A stretch of 64,000 nucleotides of DNA from Rhizobium sp. FKY42 (GTDB taxonomy: Bacteria; Pseudomonadota; Alphaproteobacteria; Rhizobiales; Rhizobiaceae): the NCBI RefSeq assembly GCF_005222835.1, contig NZ_STGA01000029.1, positions 953,247 through 1,017,246 on the forward strand, read 5' to 3'. Positions 38,246-47,309 of the stretch are shown here, one piece after another (positions within the stretch are counted from its first letter, which is position 1; every line of letters begins with the position of its first letter). The translations under genes were made by a program, and so were the position numbers. Under the pieces are notes generated by a model. It worked only from the letters and a program-made list of their open reading frames with translations, ran no database searches and had not been told where the DNA came from.

Positions 38246-39820
38246 ATGAGCACGATCGGCGCCTATTTCCGGCTTGCGCGCGTGGGCTGGGTTCTCGTGC
38301 GGGAAGGCGTGGTGGTGGCACTCCCGACCCAAGGTCTGCCGCCGGTTGTCGGACTGGTGAAGTCGCTTGCTCAGATTTTCACGCGCCCCAACTCCATCCA
38401 GGAAAGCCGAAGTGTGCGCCTCACGCGCGCGGTTGAAAGGCTGGGGCCCTCATACGTTAAGATTGGCCAGTTTCTCGCGACCCGCCCGGATGTGGTGGGC
38501 GTGGACTGGGCACTGGATCTTTCCATGCTGCAGGACCGCATGGCCTTCTTTCCGACCGAGACGGCGAAGAGTGCCATCGAAACCTCGCTTGGCAGGCCGG
38601 TAGCCGAACTTTACACGCGTTTCGAGGAGCCACTCGCTGCAGCCTCCATCGCGCAGGTTCACCCAGCAGCCGTTGCCTATGCCGAGGGTGAGCGCAAGGT
38701 GGCCGTGAAGGTTGTGCGTCCGGGCGTGCGCCAACGCTTCGCCCATGACATCGAGAGTATGTACCTGATCTCACGGATGCAGGAGCGCTTTCTGCCTTCC
38801 ACGCGCCGCCTGAAGCCGGTGGAGGTGACACGCACGCTGGAGCAGACCACGAAGCTGGAAATGGATCTGCGGCTTGAAGCGGCAGCCCTTTCTGAAATCG
38901 GCGAAAACACCAAGAACGATCCGGGCTTCCGGGTTCCACAGGTGGACTGGGAGCGGACCGGGCGCGATGTCATCACCATGGAATGGATCGATGGCGTCAA
39001 GATGTCGAATATCGAGGGTTTGCGACAGGCAGGCCATAATCTCGAAAGGCTGGCTGAAACGCTGATCCAGTCCTTCCTGCGCCATACGTTGCGCGACGGT
39101 TTTTTCCATGCTGACATGCATCCCGGCAACCTGTTCGTTGATCCGCAGGGCACGATTGTCGCCGTGGATATGGGCATTGTCGGGCGTCTCGGCAAAAAGG
39201 AACGCCGCTTCCTCGCCGAAATCCTCTATGGCTTCATCACGCGCGACTATATGCGGGTGGCGGAGGTGCATTTCGAAGCGGGCTATGTGCCGTCTCATCA
39301 TGATGTCGCGAGCTTTGCGCAGGCCATCCGCGCCATTGGCGAACCGATCCACGGACAGCCAGCGGAAACGATTTCCATGGCACGTTTGCTTGGCCTGCTC
39401 TTCGAAGTGACGGACCTCTTCGAAATGCAGACGCGTCCGGAATTGATCCTGCTTCAGAAGACCATGGTGGTTGTCGAGGGCGTTGCCCGCATGCTCGACC
39501 CTCGCTTCAACATGTGGCGTGCAGCGGAACCCGTAGTGGGTGACTGGATCCGTGATAATCTTGGTCCGAAGCGGGTCGTGACAGATCTGAAGGACGGGCT
39601 GAAGGCCGCGATGAAGCTGGCAGAAGCAGCCCCTGAAATCGCTGCCAAAACGGAAAAGTTCCATCAGCAGCTCTTGCATATGACGGAACATGGCGTGCGC
39701 TTCGACGATCAGACTGCGGAAGCGATCGGCAAATCCGAGGCAAGGCACAGCCGGTGGGGTCGCGCAGCGCTTTGGGTTATTGCTGCCTCACTGATTTACA
39801 TCGCTGTGCAACTGAGCTGA
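38246..39820 (+). CDS. ubiB: Ubiquinone biosynthesis accessory kinase-like protein UbiB
   Basis: 524 aa, ABC1/ADCK atypical kinase family. The KxGQ motif is YVKIGQFLATRPD, the A-rich loop AAASIAQVHPA, the catalytic-like block FFHADMHPGNLFVDPQG and VAVDMGIVGRLGKKERRFLAE. A C-terminal transmembrane segment (AALWVIAASLIYIAVQL) anchors it to the membrane. UbiB supports the hydroxylation steps of ubiquinone synthesis. It is the second gene of ubiE-ubiB and is followed by two tandem palindromes before coaBC. Confidence 0.96.
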   Translation: MSTIGAYFRLARVGWVLVREGVVVALPTQGLPPVVGLVKSLAQIFTRPNSIQESRSVRLTRAVERLGPSYVKIGQFLATRPDVVGVDWALDLSMLQDRMAFFPTETAKSAIETSLGRPVAELYTRFEEPLAAASIAQVHPAAVAYAEGERKVAVKVVRPGVRQRFAHDIESMYLISRMQERFLPSTRRLKPVEVTRTLEQTTKLEMDLRLEAAALSEIGENTKNDPGFRVPQVDWERTGRDVITMEWIDGVKMSNIEGLRQAGHNLERLAETLIQSFLRHTLRDGFFHADMHPGNLFVDPQGTIVAVDMGIVGRLGKKERRFLAEILYGFITRDYMRVAEVHFEAGYVPSHHDVASFAQAIRAIGEPIHGQPAETISMARLLGLLFEVTDLFEMQTRPELILLQKTMVVVEGVARMLDPRFNMWRAAEPVVGDWIRDNLGPKRVVTDLKDGLKAAMKLAEAAPEIAAKTEKFHQQLLHMTEHGVRFDDQTAEAIGKSEARHSRWGRAALWVIAASLIYIAVQLS

Positions 39821-39851
39821 GCCGGCCTCTTCTATCGCGTCGGCAAGAAGG

Positions 39852-39930
39852 CTAGTGGAATGAATTTGACATTTGATACCCACCCGCAGCAAACTCGAGG
39901 ATCAAATGTCAAATTCGAAAATTCCACTAG
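39852..39930. repeat. Long imperfect palindrome, copy 1, between ubiB and coaBC
   Basis: Left arm 39852-39877, right arm 39901-39930, loop 23 bases. The arms pair as 10 outer bp (CTAGTGGAAT with ATTCCACTAG) and 16 inner bp (GAATTTGACATTTGAT with ATCAAATGTCAAATTC), with a 4-base bulge on the right arm. No U tract follows. It shares its design with copy 2 at 39945-40018. Confidence 0.9.
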
Positions 39931-39944
39931 AATCATAAGTTTAT

Positions 39945-40018
39945 TAGTGGTTTCAAGTTTCTGACATTTGCCTGCGAGGATCCTGCGACTGGTAGCAAAT
40001 GTCAGAAACAAACCACTA
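39945..40018. repeat. Long imperfect palindrome, copy 2, between ubiB and coaBC
   Basis: Left arm 39945-39971, right arm 39995-40018, loop 23 bases, as in copy 1. The arms pair as 9 outer bp (TAGTGGTTT with AAACCACTA) and 15 inner bp (GTTTCTGACATTTGC with GCAAATGTCAGAAAC), with a 3-base bulge on the left arm. Where the arm sequence differs from copy 1, the partner arm differs in a complementary way. It ends 36 bases before the coaBC ATG. Confidence 0.9.
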
Positions 40019-40054
40019 GGGTGAGGCCCGCAACGGGTAGGAGTGAATGCGGTC

Positions 40055-41260
40055 ATGGAGCTTGCGGGAAAGCGCATTCTTCTCATCATTTCGGGCGGGA
40101 TTGCCGCCTACAAAAGCCTCGACCTGATACGTCGTCTGCGCGAGCGGGGTGCTGAGGTCCGGCCAGTGATGTCACGGGCAGCGCAGGAATTCATCACGCC
40201 GCTTGCCGTCGGCGCGCTCTCTTCGGGACATGTCTACACAGATCTCTTTTCGCGGGAAGACGAGCAGGATGTCGGTCATATCCGGCTGGCACGTGATTGC
40301 GATCTGGTTGTCGTTGCGCCTGCGACTGCCGATCTGATGGCCAAGATGGCGCATGGTCTGGCCGATGATCTGCCCAGCGCCGTGCTGCTGGCCACAGACA
40401 GGCCTGTTCTTGTTGCGCCCGCCATGAACCCGAAGATGTGGGATGCGGCGCCAACGCGCCGCAACGCGGCAACGCTTCAACAGGACGGCATTCATTTCAT
40501 CGGCCCCATGAAAGGCGAGATGGCGGAAAGTGGTGAGGCGGGCACGGGCCGCATGGCTGAACCGCTGGAGATCGCTGCGGCAGTCACCGGCCTGCTTTCG
40601 CCGGGCGAGAAGCCACTGGCCGGCAGAAAGGCCATCGTTACGTCAGGCCCCACACACGAACCGATCGATCCGGTGCGTTACATCGCCAATCGTTCTTCCG
40701 GCAAGCAGGGTCACGCCATTGCCGCAGCCCTTGCAAAATTGGGTGCTGAGGTAACGCTGATTTCGGGACCGGTAGTGATTGCCGATCCGACGGGGGTCAC
40801 CACCACGCATGTGGAGACCGCAGACCAAATGCTGCACGCTGTTCTGGCCGCTCTCCCGGCCGATATCGCCGTGATGGTGGCAGCGGTGGCCGACTGGCGC
40901 GTCGCGGGTTCCTCAGACCAGAAGATCAAGAAGCAACCCGGTGAGCCTCCGGCTCCACTTCAACTCACCGAAAATCCGGATATCCTGAAGACGATAGGTC
41001 ACCATGAGCAACGTCCACGCTTTGTTGTGGGCTTCGCCGCAGAGACACAGAACGTCGAGCAGAATGGCCGTCGCAAACTCGAAGCCAAGGGAGCGGATCT
41101 CATCGTCGCAAACGATGTTTCGCCTGTAACTGGCATCATGGGCGGCAATCGAAATCAGGTCAAAGTGATTTCGCCATCCGGCATCGAGGAATGGCCGGAC
41201 CTCGGCAAGGACGAAGTTGCGGAAAAACTTGCGCATGAGATTGCGCGTCGGCTCGGATAG
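40055..41260 (+). CDS. coaBC: Bifunctional phosphopantothenoylcysteine decarboxylase/phosphopantothenate-cysteine ligase
   Basis: 401 aa from the ATG at 40055 (MELAGKRILLIISGGIAAYKSLDLIRRL), with AGGAG 11 bases upstream; a GTG at 40043 touches that site. The CoaC half (1-190) has the FMN-binding start and the substrate motif PAMNPKMWDAAPTRRN. The CoaB half has SGPTHEPIDPVRYIANRSSGKQGHAIA, MVAAVADWR and FVVGFAAETQN. It makes 4'-phosphopantetheine from phosphopantothenate and cysteine in coenzyme A synthesis. The tandem palindromes lie just upstream. Confidence 0.96.
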   Translation: MELAGKRILLIISGGIAAYKSLDLIRRLRERGAEVRPVMSRAAQEFITPLAVGALSSGHVYTDLFSREDEQDVGHIRLARDCDLVVVAPATADLMAKMAHGLADDLPSAVLLATDRPVLVAPAMNPKMWDAAPTRRNAATLQQDGIHFIGPMKGEMAESGEAGTGRMAEPLEIAAAVTGLLSPGEKPLAGRKAIVTSGPTHEPIDPVRYIANRSSGKQGHAIAAALAKLGAEVTLISGPVVIADPTGVTTTHVETADQMLHAVLAALPADIAVMVAAVADWRVAGSSDQKIKKQPGEPPAPLQLTENPDILKTIGHHEQRPRFVVGFAAETQNVEQNGRRKLEAKGADLIVANDVSPVTGIMGGNRNQVKVISPSGIEEWPDLGKDEVAEKLAHEIARRLG

Positions 41261-41265
41261 CAGCG

Positions 41266-41793
41266 TCAGAGATAGCTTGAGGCGAGACCCACAGCCGCGC
41301 CGAGCCCAAGAACCGCAACAGGGTGGGCGCGTGTCCAGATGGAGATCGCCGCGGTAACGCCCGTTAATGCAGCAAGCAGCAGCGTATGGGCTGACGCGAA
41401 AGTAATCACGACGGCGCTGGCCGCAACCAGCCCTGTTGTGATGGGCAGGAGCCCGGCCTGAACCACGGCGCGCCAGGGTCGGTCGCGAAACCGGTCCCAG
41501 ACCGATACGGTGAGGCAGGTGATCAGCGATGAGGGCAGGAATTTCGCGATCGACGCGACCGCGAGCCCCGGCAATCCGGCAACGTGCCAGCCGATAAGAG
41601 GGACGATCATCATGTTTGGTCCGGGTGCCGCCTGCGCAAGCGCGAACAGCGCGCTGAATTCCTGCGCTGTCACCCAGTGCTGCACATCCACCACCCGCCG
41701 CTGTATCTCGGGCAGAACGGCATAGCCTCCGCCAAACGCCATGAGCGACAGTTCGGTGAAAATGAAGGCAAGCGCAATGAGGGTTCCGATCAT
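41266..41793 (-). CDS. Chromate transporter, second half-size CHR subunit
   Basis: 175 aa, one CHR domain with about five hydrophobic segments. It carries FTELSLMAFGGGYAVLPEIQRRVVD and FALAQAAPGPNMMIVPLIGWHVAG, matching the short-chain chromate transporter signature (FGGG and PGP). Its ATG overlaps the stop of the upstream half (ATGA), so the two single-domain proteins are made together, equivalent to one long ChrA. The family exports chromate by proton antiport; in many rhizobia the natural substrate may differ. It ends 5 bases from the end of convergent coaBC. Confidence 0.88.
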   Translation of the reverse strand: MIGTLIALAFIFTELSLMAFGGGYAVLPEIQRRVVDVQHWVTAQEFSALFALAQAAPGPNMMIVPLIGWHVAGLPGLAVASIAKFLPSSLITCLTVSVWDRFRDRPWRAVVQAGLLPITTGLVAASAVVITFASAHTLLLAALTGVTAAISIWTRAHPVAVLGLGAAVGLASSYL

Positions 41794-42359
41794 GGACGCA
41801 ACCTCCAGGCCAGAAGGACGGATAGTGGCGCGAGAACCAGCATGGTTGGCAATAGCGGCAGACGCAGGAAGGCGACCGCAAAGAAGAGCAAGGAGGCGAT
41901 GAAGAGCGACGCCGGTTTGGTGAGGATCGGCCTGACGAGCTTGATTGCCATGGCGATCAGCAAGCCCGCTGCCGCCGCTGCCAGACCTGCGAAGACTTGC
42001 TGTACATGCGGATCGTCACGATACCGATCGTAAATCACGCCGAGAACGATAACGAAAGCCGTTGGAACCGCCGTTAGACCCAGAATCGAAGCCAGAGCGC
42101 CACGCCACCCGCGAAACTTCATACCGACGGCGACGGACATATTGATGACATTGCCCCCTGGCAGGAATTGGCATAATCCCAAAAGATCCACGAATTCATC
42201 GGGCGTCAGCCAGCGCCGGTCTTCCACCAGCATGCGACGGGCCAAGGGCAGAACGCCGCCGAAGCCGATGATACCTATCCCTAGGAAACCGAGAAATAGC
42301 TGAAGGCTGGTCGGGGGCGCGGAGGAAATCGCGGGGGCGCCATCAGTCTTCATCGTCAA
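41790..42359 (-). CDS. Chromate transporter, first half-size CHR subunit
   Basis: 189 aa, one CHR domain. The FLGFLGIGIIGFGGVLPLARRMLVEDRRWLTPDEFVDLLGLCQFLPGGNVINMSV block is the N-terminal CHR half with the FGG and LPG motifs. About five hydrophobic segments are seen. With the overlapping downstream gene it makes a two-gene short-chain transporter, the paired form typical of bacilli and some proteobacteria. A hairpin at 42381-42419 lies just upstream, ending the amidotransferase unit. Confidence 0.88.
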   Translation of the reverse strand: MTMKTDGAPAISSAPPTSLQLFLGFLGIGIIGFGGVLPLARRMLVEDRRWLTPDEFVDLLGLCQFLPGGNVINMSVAVGMKFRGWRGALASILGLTAVPTAFVIVLGVIYDRYRDDPHVQQVFAGLAAAAAGLLIAMAIKLVRPILTKPASLFIASLLFFAVAFLRLPLLPTMLVLAPLSVLLAWRLRP

Positions 42360-42380
42360 CTCTCATTTCCATTGTAAAGC

Positions 42381-42419
42381 AGGACGGCCAGACCGATTGG
42401 TCTGGCCGTCCTATTTTTT
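42381..42419. terminator. Strong hairpin terminator between the amidotransferase and chromate transporter genes
   Basis: A 14-bp perfect stem (AGGACGGCCAGACC at 42381-42394 with GGTCTGGCCGTCCT at 42399-42412) has a 4-base loop. The long T run (ATTTTTTG) is on the plus-strand side, while both flanking genes are on the minus strand; on the minus strand only TGCTTTAC follows. It probably still ends the amidotransferase transcript. Confidence 0.7.
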
Positions 42420-42423
42420 GTGA

Positions 42424-43218
42424 TCAAGCCGCCTTCGCGAAAGGTGCGGGCGAGAATGCAGAGGTCAGCAGTCCGTCATCCGTCACCAAAACGGCGCTTC
42501 CCGCCGGGATTTCGGTCCAGGCATCCACATCATCGTTCAGCGGCTCAGACACGAGGCAATAGCCACCTTGTGGTCCCATAGGAGCCGCGTACAGCGTCGG
42601 CGGTTTTTGATCGCTCGCATAGCGAACCGCATAAAGCGATTTGCCATCCGAAAAGGCTGCCGTGAAGCGCACGAGCGGATTGGCCCCCTCCTCTGCGGCA
42701 TGTTTCTGCACCAGGGCGATTGCGCGAGAAACGGCACCGATTGGATCTTTCGCCATTCCCATTTCCAGAGAGAGCAAAAAAAGCAGTTCTGAATCGGTCG
42801 TACCCGAGCGGGCGTGGAAGAGTTCATCCGACAAATGTGCTTCCAGCTTGCGGCGGATCTTATCAAAGCCTGCCACTTGGCCGTTATGCATGAATGACCA
42901 GGGACCGAAAACGAAGGGATGGCAATTATCTCGCCGCGTGCCACCGCTGGTCGCTGCGCGCACATGGGCGAGAAACAGCGGGGAGCGGATTTGCTTGGCA
43001 ATACTGCGCAAGTTGCAGTCCGACCAGGCGGGCAGAATATCGCGGTATCGCCCCGGTTCGGGGTGGTCGCCATACCAGGCGATACCGAAGCCATCACCGT
43101 TGGTGGCGGTTTTTGCGCGGCTCGCGCAATGGCTTTGCTCGATGAGGGAGTGGGCAGGAGAGGAAACCAGTTCCTCCAGGTAAAGAGGGTTACCGCGATA
43201 GGCGGCCCAGCGACACAT
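42424..43218 (-). CDS. Class II glutamine amidotransferase (EgtC/YafJ-like)
   Basis: 264 aa from the ATG at 43218. After removal of Met the nucleophile is Cys2 (MCRWAAYRGNPLYLEELV), the Ntn-hydrolase GATase_2/4 start. GDGFGIAWYGDHPEPGRYRDI and LFLAHVRAATSGGTRRDNCHPF follow, then HNGQVAGFDKIRRKLEAHL and the TDSELLFLLSL segment, all typical of EgtC-type hydrolases. Without other egt genes nearby the substrate is unknown. Start: AGGAAG upstream and an 8-bp hairpin in the leader (43241-43259). Stands as a single unit with a terminator. Confidence 0.87.
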   Translation of the reverse strand: MCRWAAYRGNPLYLEELVSSPAHSLIEQSHCASRAKTATNGDGFGIAWYGDHPEPGRYRDILPAWSDCNLRSIAKQIRSPLFLAHVRAATSGGTRRDNCHPFVFGPWSFMHNGQVAGFDKIRRKLEAHLSDELFHARSGTTDSELLFLLSLEMGMAKDPIGAVSRAIALVQKHAAEEGANPLVRFTAAFSDGKSLYAVRYASDQKPPTLYAAPMGPQGGYCLVSEPLNDDVDAWTEIPAGSAVLVTDDGLLTSAFSPAPFAKAA

Positions 43219-43240
43219 GATCGATCTTCCTGACTTAGAC

Positions 43241-43259
43241 GCCCGGCAACCTGCCGGGC
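43241..43259 (-). repeat. Leader hairpin of the class II amidotransferase gene
   Basis: GCCCGGCA at 43241-43248 pairs with TGCCGGGC at 43252-43259 around a 3-base loop, 23 bases upstream of the ATG. There is no U tract in either direction, so it looks like a stem in the leader rather than a terminator. Confidence 0.4.
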
Positions 43260-43427
43260 TACCGTTTAAAGCTTGTGACGAATTGGTAAACGATGCCTTA
43301 GCGAACGTCGTGTCCTGATGAAATTGCCTGGACATTGTCAAATTAATGGCCTGGCAAGACCGTACCGAAGCAATCAGCTCGCGATACACACCTTGCCTTA
43401 TCAGGTGCCAAGTCTACATCCCAAAAC

Positions 43428-44219
43428 ATGTTAACATCTGATACAGCTTGTGAAGCCAAAGACCCTGTGGTGGCCCCGGCGGCGCTTGGAGAGCTTGCGA
43501 GAGAGCCGCAAGCCTGGGCGCTGTTCCTCGATATCGATGGCACTCTGATAGACCTTGCAGAGACGCCGGAAGCGGTGACCGTTCCGGATGGGTTGATTTC
43601 AACCCTGTCGCACATCTCAATCCTTCTGGGTGGCGCGGTCGGACTTGTTACAGGGCGTGCGGTTTCCTTTGCAGACCAGCTTTTCTTACCGCTGACTTTG
43701 CCGATCGCCGGTCTTCATGGCGCAGAAAGGCGAAATTCTGTCGGGGATCTGGAACGGCTGCCCAAGAACGAAGATTTTGAAGCACTCAAACGATCTCTAG
43801 CCCGCGTAACCGCTGACTGGGACGGTGTCATCATTGAAGACAAGGGATCGGCAGTGGCTGCCCATTACCGTCAGGCGCAGCAATGGACCGGACCGCTGGA
43901 AGCCGTCATGCAGTCTGCTGTCGAGGAGGCAGGGGCTGACTACACGCTTCAACGCGGCAAAATGGTGATTGAGATCAGGCCTGCCCGTGCCAGCAAGGGG
44001 GAGGCCCTTAGAGCCTTTCTCGACGCGGAACCCTTTCTGGGGCGCAAACCCATCGCAATCGGTGATGATCTGACGGATGAGGCGATGTTCAAAGTCGCCA
44101 ATGAGCTGGGAGGCCTGTCAATCAGGATTGGAGAACTGCGCGATACCGCTGCGGTGCGTGCGATACCGTCACCGGATGCACTCAGGAAGATTCTGGCCGA
44201 TCTGGCGCGCCGGGCCTGA
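43428..44219 (+). CDS. otsB: Trehalose-6-phosphate phosphatase
   Basis: 263 aa HAD-family phosphatase. Motif I is FLDIDGTLIDLAETP (nucleophile Asp and acid Asp), with VTGRA as motif II, GLHGAERRN, the lysine in the MVIEIRPARASKGEAL block and motif IV GDDLTDEAMFKVANELGG. It removes phosphate from trehalose-6-phosphate to give trehalose, an osmo- and desiccation protectant. It lies 42 bases upstream of otsA in the same direction; otsB-otsA order is common in rhizobia. Confidence 0.96.
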   Translation: MLTSDTACEAKDPVVAPAALGELAREPQAWALFLDIDGTLIDLAETPEAVTVPDGLISTLSHISILLGGAVGLVTGRAVSFADQLFLPLTLPIAGLHGAERRNSVGDLERLPKNEDFEALKRSLARVTADWDGVIIEDKGSAVAAHYRQAQQWTGPLEAVMQSAVEEAGADYTLQRGKMVIEIRPARASKGEALRAFLDAEPFLGRKPIAIGDDLTDEAMFKVANELGGLSIRIGELRDTAAVRAIPSPDALRKILADLARRA

Positions 44220-44261
44220 CATCATTCAGATTGAATTCGATCTTTGAAGAGGGAGTTTGTT

Positions 44262-45662
44262 GTGAGCCGTCTCGTTGTCATTTCCAACCGCGTGCCCATG
44301 CCGGAGAAAAACGGTACGGCGCCTGCCGGCGGACTTGCGGTCGCACTTCAGGCAGCGCTTGAAGTGCGCGGCGGCGTCTGGATGGGTTGGTCTGGAAAGT
44401 CCAGCGGCACAAAGGAACCGGCCCCGCTGGCGCTAACGGAACGAGGCAATATTACCTATGCGCTGACCGATCTGACGAGCACCGATGTCGAAGAATATTA
44501 CCATGGCTTCGCCAACCGTGTCCTCTGGCCAATATGTCATTACCGGCTGGATCTCGCAGAGTATGGCCGAAAGGAAATGGCCGGTTACTTCAGGGTCAAC
44601 CGCTTCTTCGCCCATCGGGTGGCTCCTCTCATCCAGGAAGACGACGTTCTCTGGATCCACGATTATCATTTGATTCCGCTTGCAGCCGAACTCCGGCAGA
44701 TGGGTTTCAAGAACAAGATCGGCTTCTTCCTGCACATTCCCTGGCCGCCGGCAGATGTGCTGTTTGCCATGCCGGTGCATGAAGAGCTCATGCGCGGACT
44801 GACCCATTACGACGTGGTCGGTTTTCAGACAGACCACGATTTGGAAAACTTCCGCGGATGCCTGGTTCGCGAGGGTTTCGGCAATGCGGTTGGCGAGGGG
44901 CTTTATTCCTCGCACGGACGAACCTTCAAGGGCGGCTTTTATTCCATCGGCATCGAGACAGCGGCCTTCGCCGAATTTGCCAAACGGGCCGCCTCCACTA
45001 CCATTGTGCGCAAGGCAAGGCAGAGCCTTGAGGGCCGTGATCTGATCATCGGTGTGGACCGGCTGGATTATTCCAAGGGCATCACCCAGCGCATCGACGC
45101 CTATGAGAGCCTAGTGTCCCACAATCCTGCCTATCAGGGCAAGGTGACCTATCTGCAGATCACCCCGAAATCGCGGTCTGAAGTTCCCGAATACGAAGCC
45201 ATGCAGCGAACCGTCGCAGAGCAGGCCGGCCGTGTGAATGGCGCACTTGGCACCGTTGACTGGGTTCCCATACGCTATATCAACCGCTCCATCGGTCGCC
45301 CCGTTCTGGCGGGTTTATACCGGCTGGCGAAAGTCGGTCTGGTGACGCCGTTACGAGATGGAATGAACCTCGTCGCCAAGGAGTTTGTGGCCGCGCAGGA
45401 TCCCGAAGATCCGGGCGTTTTGGTGCTATCGCGTTTTGCGGGAGCCGCACGCGAACTGAACGGAGCGCTTCTGGTCAACCCTTACGATATTGAAGGCACT
45501 GGCCATGCCATTGCGCGCGCCCTGACCATGGGCAAGGAGGAGCGCATCCAGCGCTGGCGCGGCATGATGGACCATCTGCTGGTTCATGACGTAAAGCGCT
45601 GGTGCGACGACTTCCTGGCAGACCTGACCTCCGAAGGGGATCACGCCGCTTTGGCGACGTGA
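44262..45662 (+). CDS. otsA: Trehalose-6-phosphate synthase
   Basis: 466 aa from the GTG at 44262 ([12 protein letters not shown]), which has GAGGGAG at a good distance; a TTG at 44244 is upstream of that site. GT20 features: PAGGLAVAL near 27, [54 protein letters not shown] and [16 protein letters not shown]. It joins glucose from UDP-glucose to glucose-6-phosphate. Its 3' end overlaps that of the convergent prfC by 22 bases. Works with the preceding otsB. Confidence 0.96.
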   Translation: MSRLVVISNRVPMPEKNGTAPAGGLAVALQAALEVRGGVWMGWSGKSSGTKEPAPLALTERGNITYALTDLTSTDVEEYYHGFANRVLWPICHYRLDLAEYGRKEMAGYFRVNRFFAHRVAPLIQEDDVLWIHDYHLIPLAAELRQMGFKNKIGFFLHIPWPPADVLFAMPVHEELMRGLTHYDVVGFQTDHDLENFRGCLVREGFGNAVGEGLYSSHGRTFKGGFYSIGIETAAFAEFAKRAASTTIVRKARQSLEGRDLIIGVDRLDYSKGITQRIDAYESLVSHNPAYQGKVTYLQITPKSRSEVPEYEAMQRTVAEQAGRVNGALGTVDWVPIRYINRSIGRPVLAGLYRLAKVGLVTPLRDGMNLVAKEFVAAQDPEDPGVLVLSRFAGAARELNGALLVNPYDIEGTGHAIARALTMGKEERIQRWRGMMDHLLVHDVKRWCDDFLADLTSEGDHAALAT

Positions 45663-47224
45663 TACTCCTTGATGGCAACCATCTTGATGGACGGGTAACG
45701 TTCCGCCTCATAGCGAAGCGAAAACGCATCCTGAGCCAGAAACACCGGATCGCCGTCCAGATCGCGCGCTATATCGCCCCGCTTGACAGTCAGGAATTTC
45801 TCCATGTCGGCCTTGTTTTCCGAGGAAATCCAGCGGCAAACCGAGAAGCGCGACATCTCGAACGAAACCGGAAGACTGTATTCCGCCGAAAGCCGTTCCT
45901 TCAGAACGTCGAGCTGCAGGGCACCGACCACGCCGACAATGGCCGGTGAGCCATCTTCTGGCGAAAAGAGCTGTACGACGCCTTCTTCGGCCATCTGCTG
46001 AAGCGCTTCCTTCAGCTTCTTCGCCTTCATGGCATCTTCCAACCGCACGCGGCGCAGGATTTCCGGCGAGAAGTTCGGCACGCCTTGGAAGACCAGCGCT
46101 TCGCCTTCTGTCAGCGTATCGCCGATACGCAGCGTGCCGTGGTTCGGAATACCTACCACATCGCCTGCATAGGCTGTATCAGCCAGCTGACGCTGCGAGG
46201 CGAAGAAGAACTGCGGCGCCGTCAGACCCATCTGCTTGCCGGTACGGGCAAGGCGCGCCTTCATGCCGCGCTCCAGCTTGCCGGAGCAGATGCGGGCAAA
46301 TGCAATGCGGTCGCGATGGTTGGGGTCCATGTTTGCCTGGATCTTGAAGACGAAGGCCGTCATCTTGTCTTCAGCCGCATGAACGGTGCGGGTATCGGCC
46401 ACCTGATCTCGTGGTGGTGGCGCAAAATCACCCAGCGCATTGATGAGATCGCGAACGCCAAAGTTTCGCAGCGCCGAGCCGAAGAAAACAGGCGTCATAT
46501 GACCTTCGAGAAAAGCCTGACGGTCGAACGGGCGGCAGGCTTCGCGGGCCAGTTCCAGCTCGTCGATGAAAGCATCCCGTTCATTTTCCGGCAGGTTTTC
46601 GGCAACACTTTGCGGGCCATTCACCTTCAGTGGCTCAACCTGCGTATCGGAACCGCGATAGGTGTTGTTGGCCAGATTGTAGGAGCCGCAGAAGGTTTTG
46701 GATCGGCCGACAGGCCATGTGACCGGTGCCGTGTCCAGCGCCAGCTTCTCTTCCACTTCATCCAGAATTTCAAAGGTATCGCGGCTTTCGCGGTCCATCT
46801 TGTTGACGAAGGTGATGATCGGGATATCCCGCATGCGGCAGACTTCGAAGAGCTTCAGCGTGCGCGGCTCGATACCCTTGGCGGCATCGATAACCATGAC
46901 AGCCGCATCCACCGCCGTCAGCGTGCGATAGGTATCGTCCGCGAAGTCTTCGTGACCGGGTGTATCGAGAATGTTGAAGACATTGCCTTCATATTCGAAG
47001 GTCATAACGGAGGTGACGACCGAGATGCCGCGTTCGCGCTCGATCTTCATCCAGTCGGACCTGGTCTGGATACGATCCTTTTTCGCCTTGACTTCACCGG
47101 CCAGCTGAATGGCACCGCCGAACAACAGCAATTTTTCGGTGAGCGTCGTCTTACCGGCGTCCGGGTGCGCGATAATCGCGAATGTGCGGCGGCGGGATAC
47201 CGCCTCGGCAATGCTTTCAGCCAT
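45641..47224 (-). CDS. prfC: Peptide chain release factor 3
   Basis: 527 aa from the ATG at 47224 (MAESIAEAVSRRRTFAIIAHPDAGKTTLTEKLL). GTPase motifs: G1 AHPDAGKT, G3 DTPGHEDFADDT and G4 NKMDRESRD. The factor-3 insert EKLALDTAPVTWPVGRSKTFCG and the domain III VVGALQLDVLKERLSAEYSLPVSFE follow. RF3 removes RF1/RF2 from the ribosome after termination and edits mismatched peptides. Its tail overlaps otsA convergently over 45641-45662. Confidence 0.97.
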   Translation of the reverse strand: MAESIAEAVSRRRTFAIIAHPDAGKTTLTEKLLLFGGAIQLAGEVKAKKDRIQTRSDWMKIERERGISVVTSVMTFEYEGNVFNILDTPGHEDFADDTYRTLTAVDAAVMVIDAAKGIEPRTLKLFEVCRMRDIPIITFVNKMDRESRDTFEILDEVEEKLALDTAPVTWPVGRSKTFCGSYNLANNTYRGSDTQVEPLKVNGPQSVAENLPENERDAFIDELELAREACRPFDRQAFLEGHMTPVFFGSALRNFGVRDLINALGDFAPPPRDQVADTRTVHAAEDKMTAFVFKIQANMDPNHRDRIAFARICSGKLERGMKARLARTGKQMGLTAPQFFFASQRQLADTAYAGDVVGIPNHGTLRIGDTLTEGEALVFQGVPNFSPEILRRVRLEDAMKAKKLKEALQQMAEEGVVQLFSPEDGSPAIVGVVGALQLDVLKERLSAEYSLPVSFEMSRFSVCRWISSENKADMEKFLTVKRGDIARDLDGDPVFLAQDAFSLRYEAERYPSIKMVAIKEYHVAKAA

Positions 47225-47309
47225 GATGTGCAAATCCTTCGAGTTGCGGCGTATCTAGCGATTTCGGGCCAATTATGCAATTGACCTGCCTGATTTGAAG
47301 GAGACGCTC

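Noticed and set aside
38771..39748. 325-codon open frame on the minus strand opposite ubiB
   Set aside because: It is antisense to intact ubiB and has no motif or upstream site.
46085..47284. 399-codon open frame on the plus strand opposite prfC
   Set aside because: It is antisense to intact prfC with all GTPase motifs; the translated sequence shows no recognisable domain.
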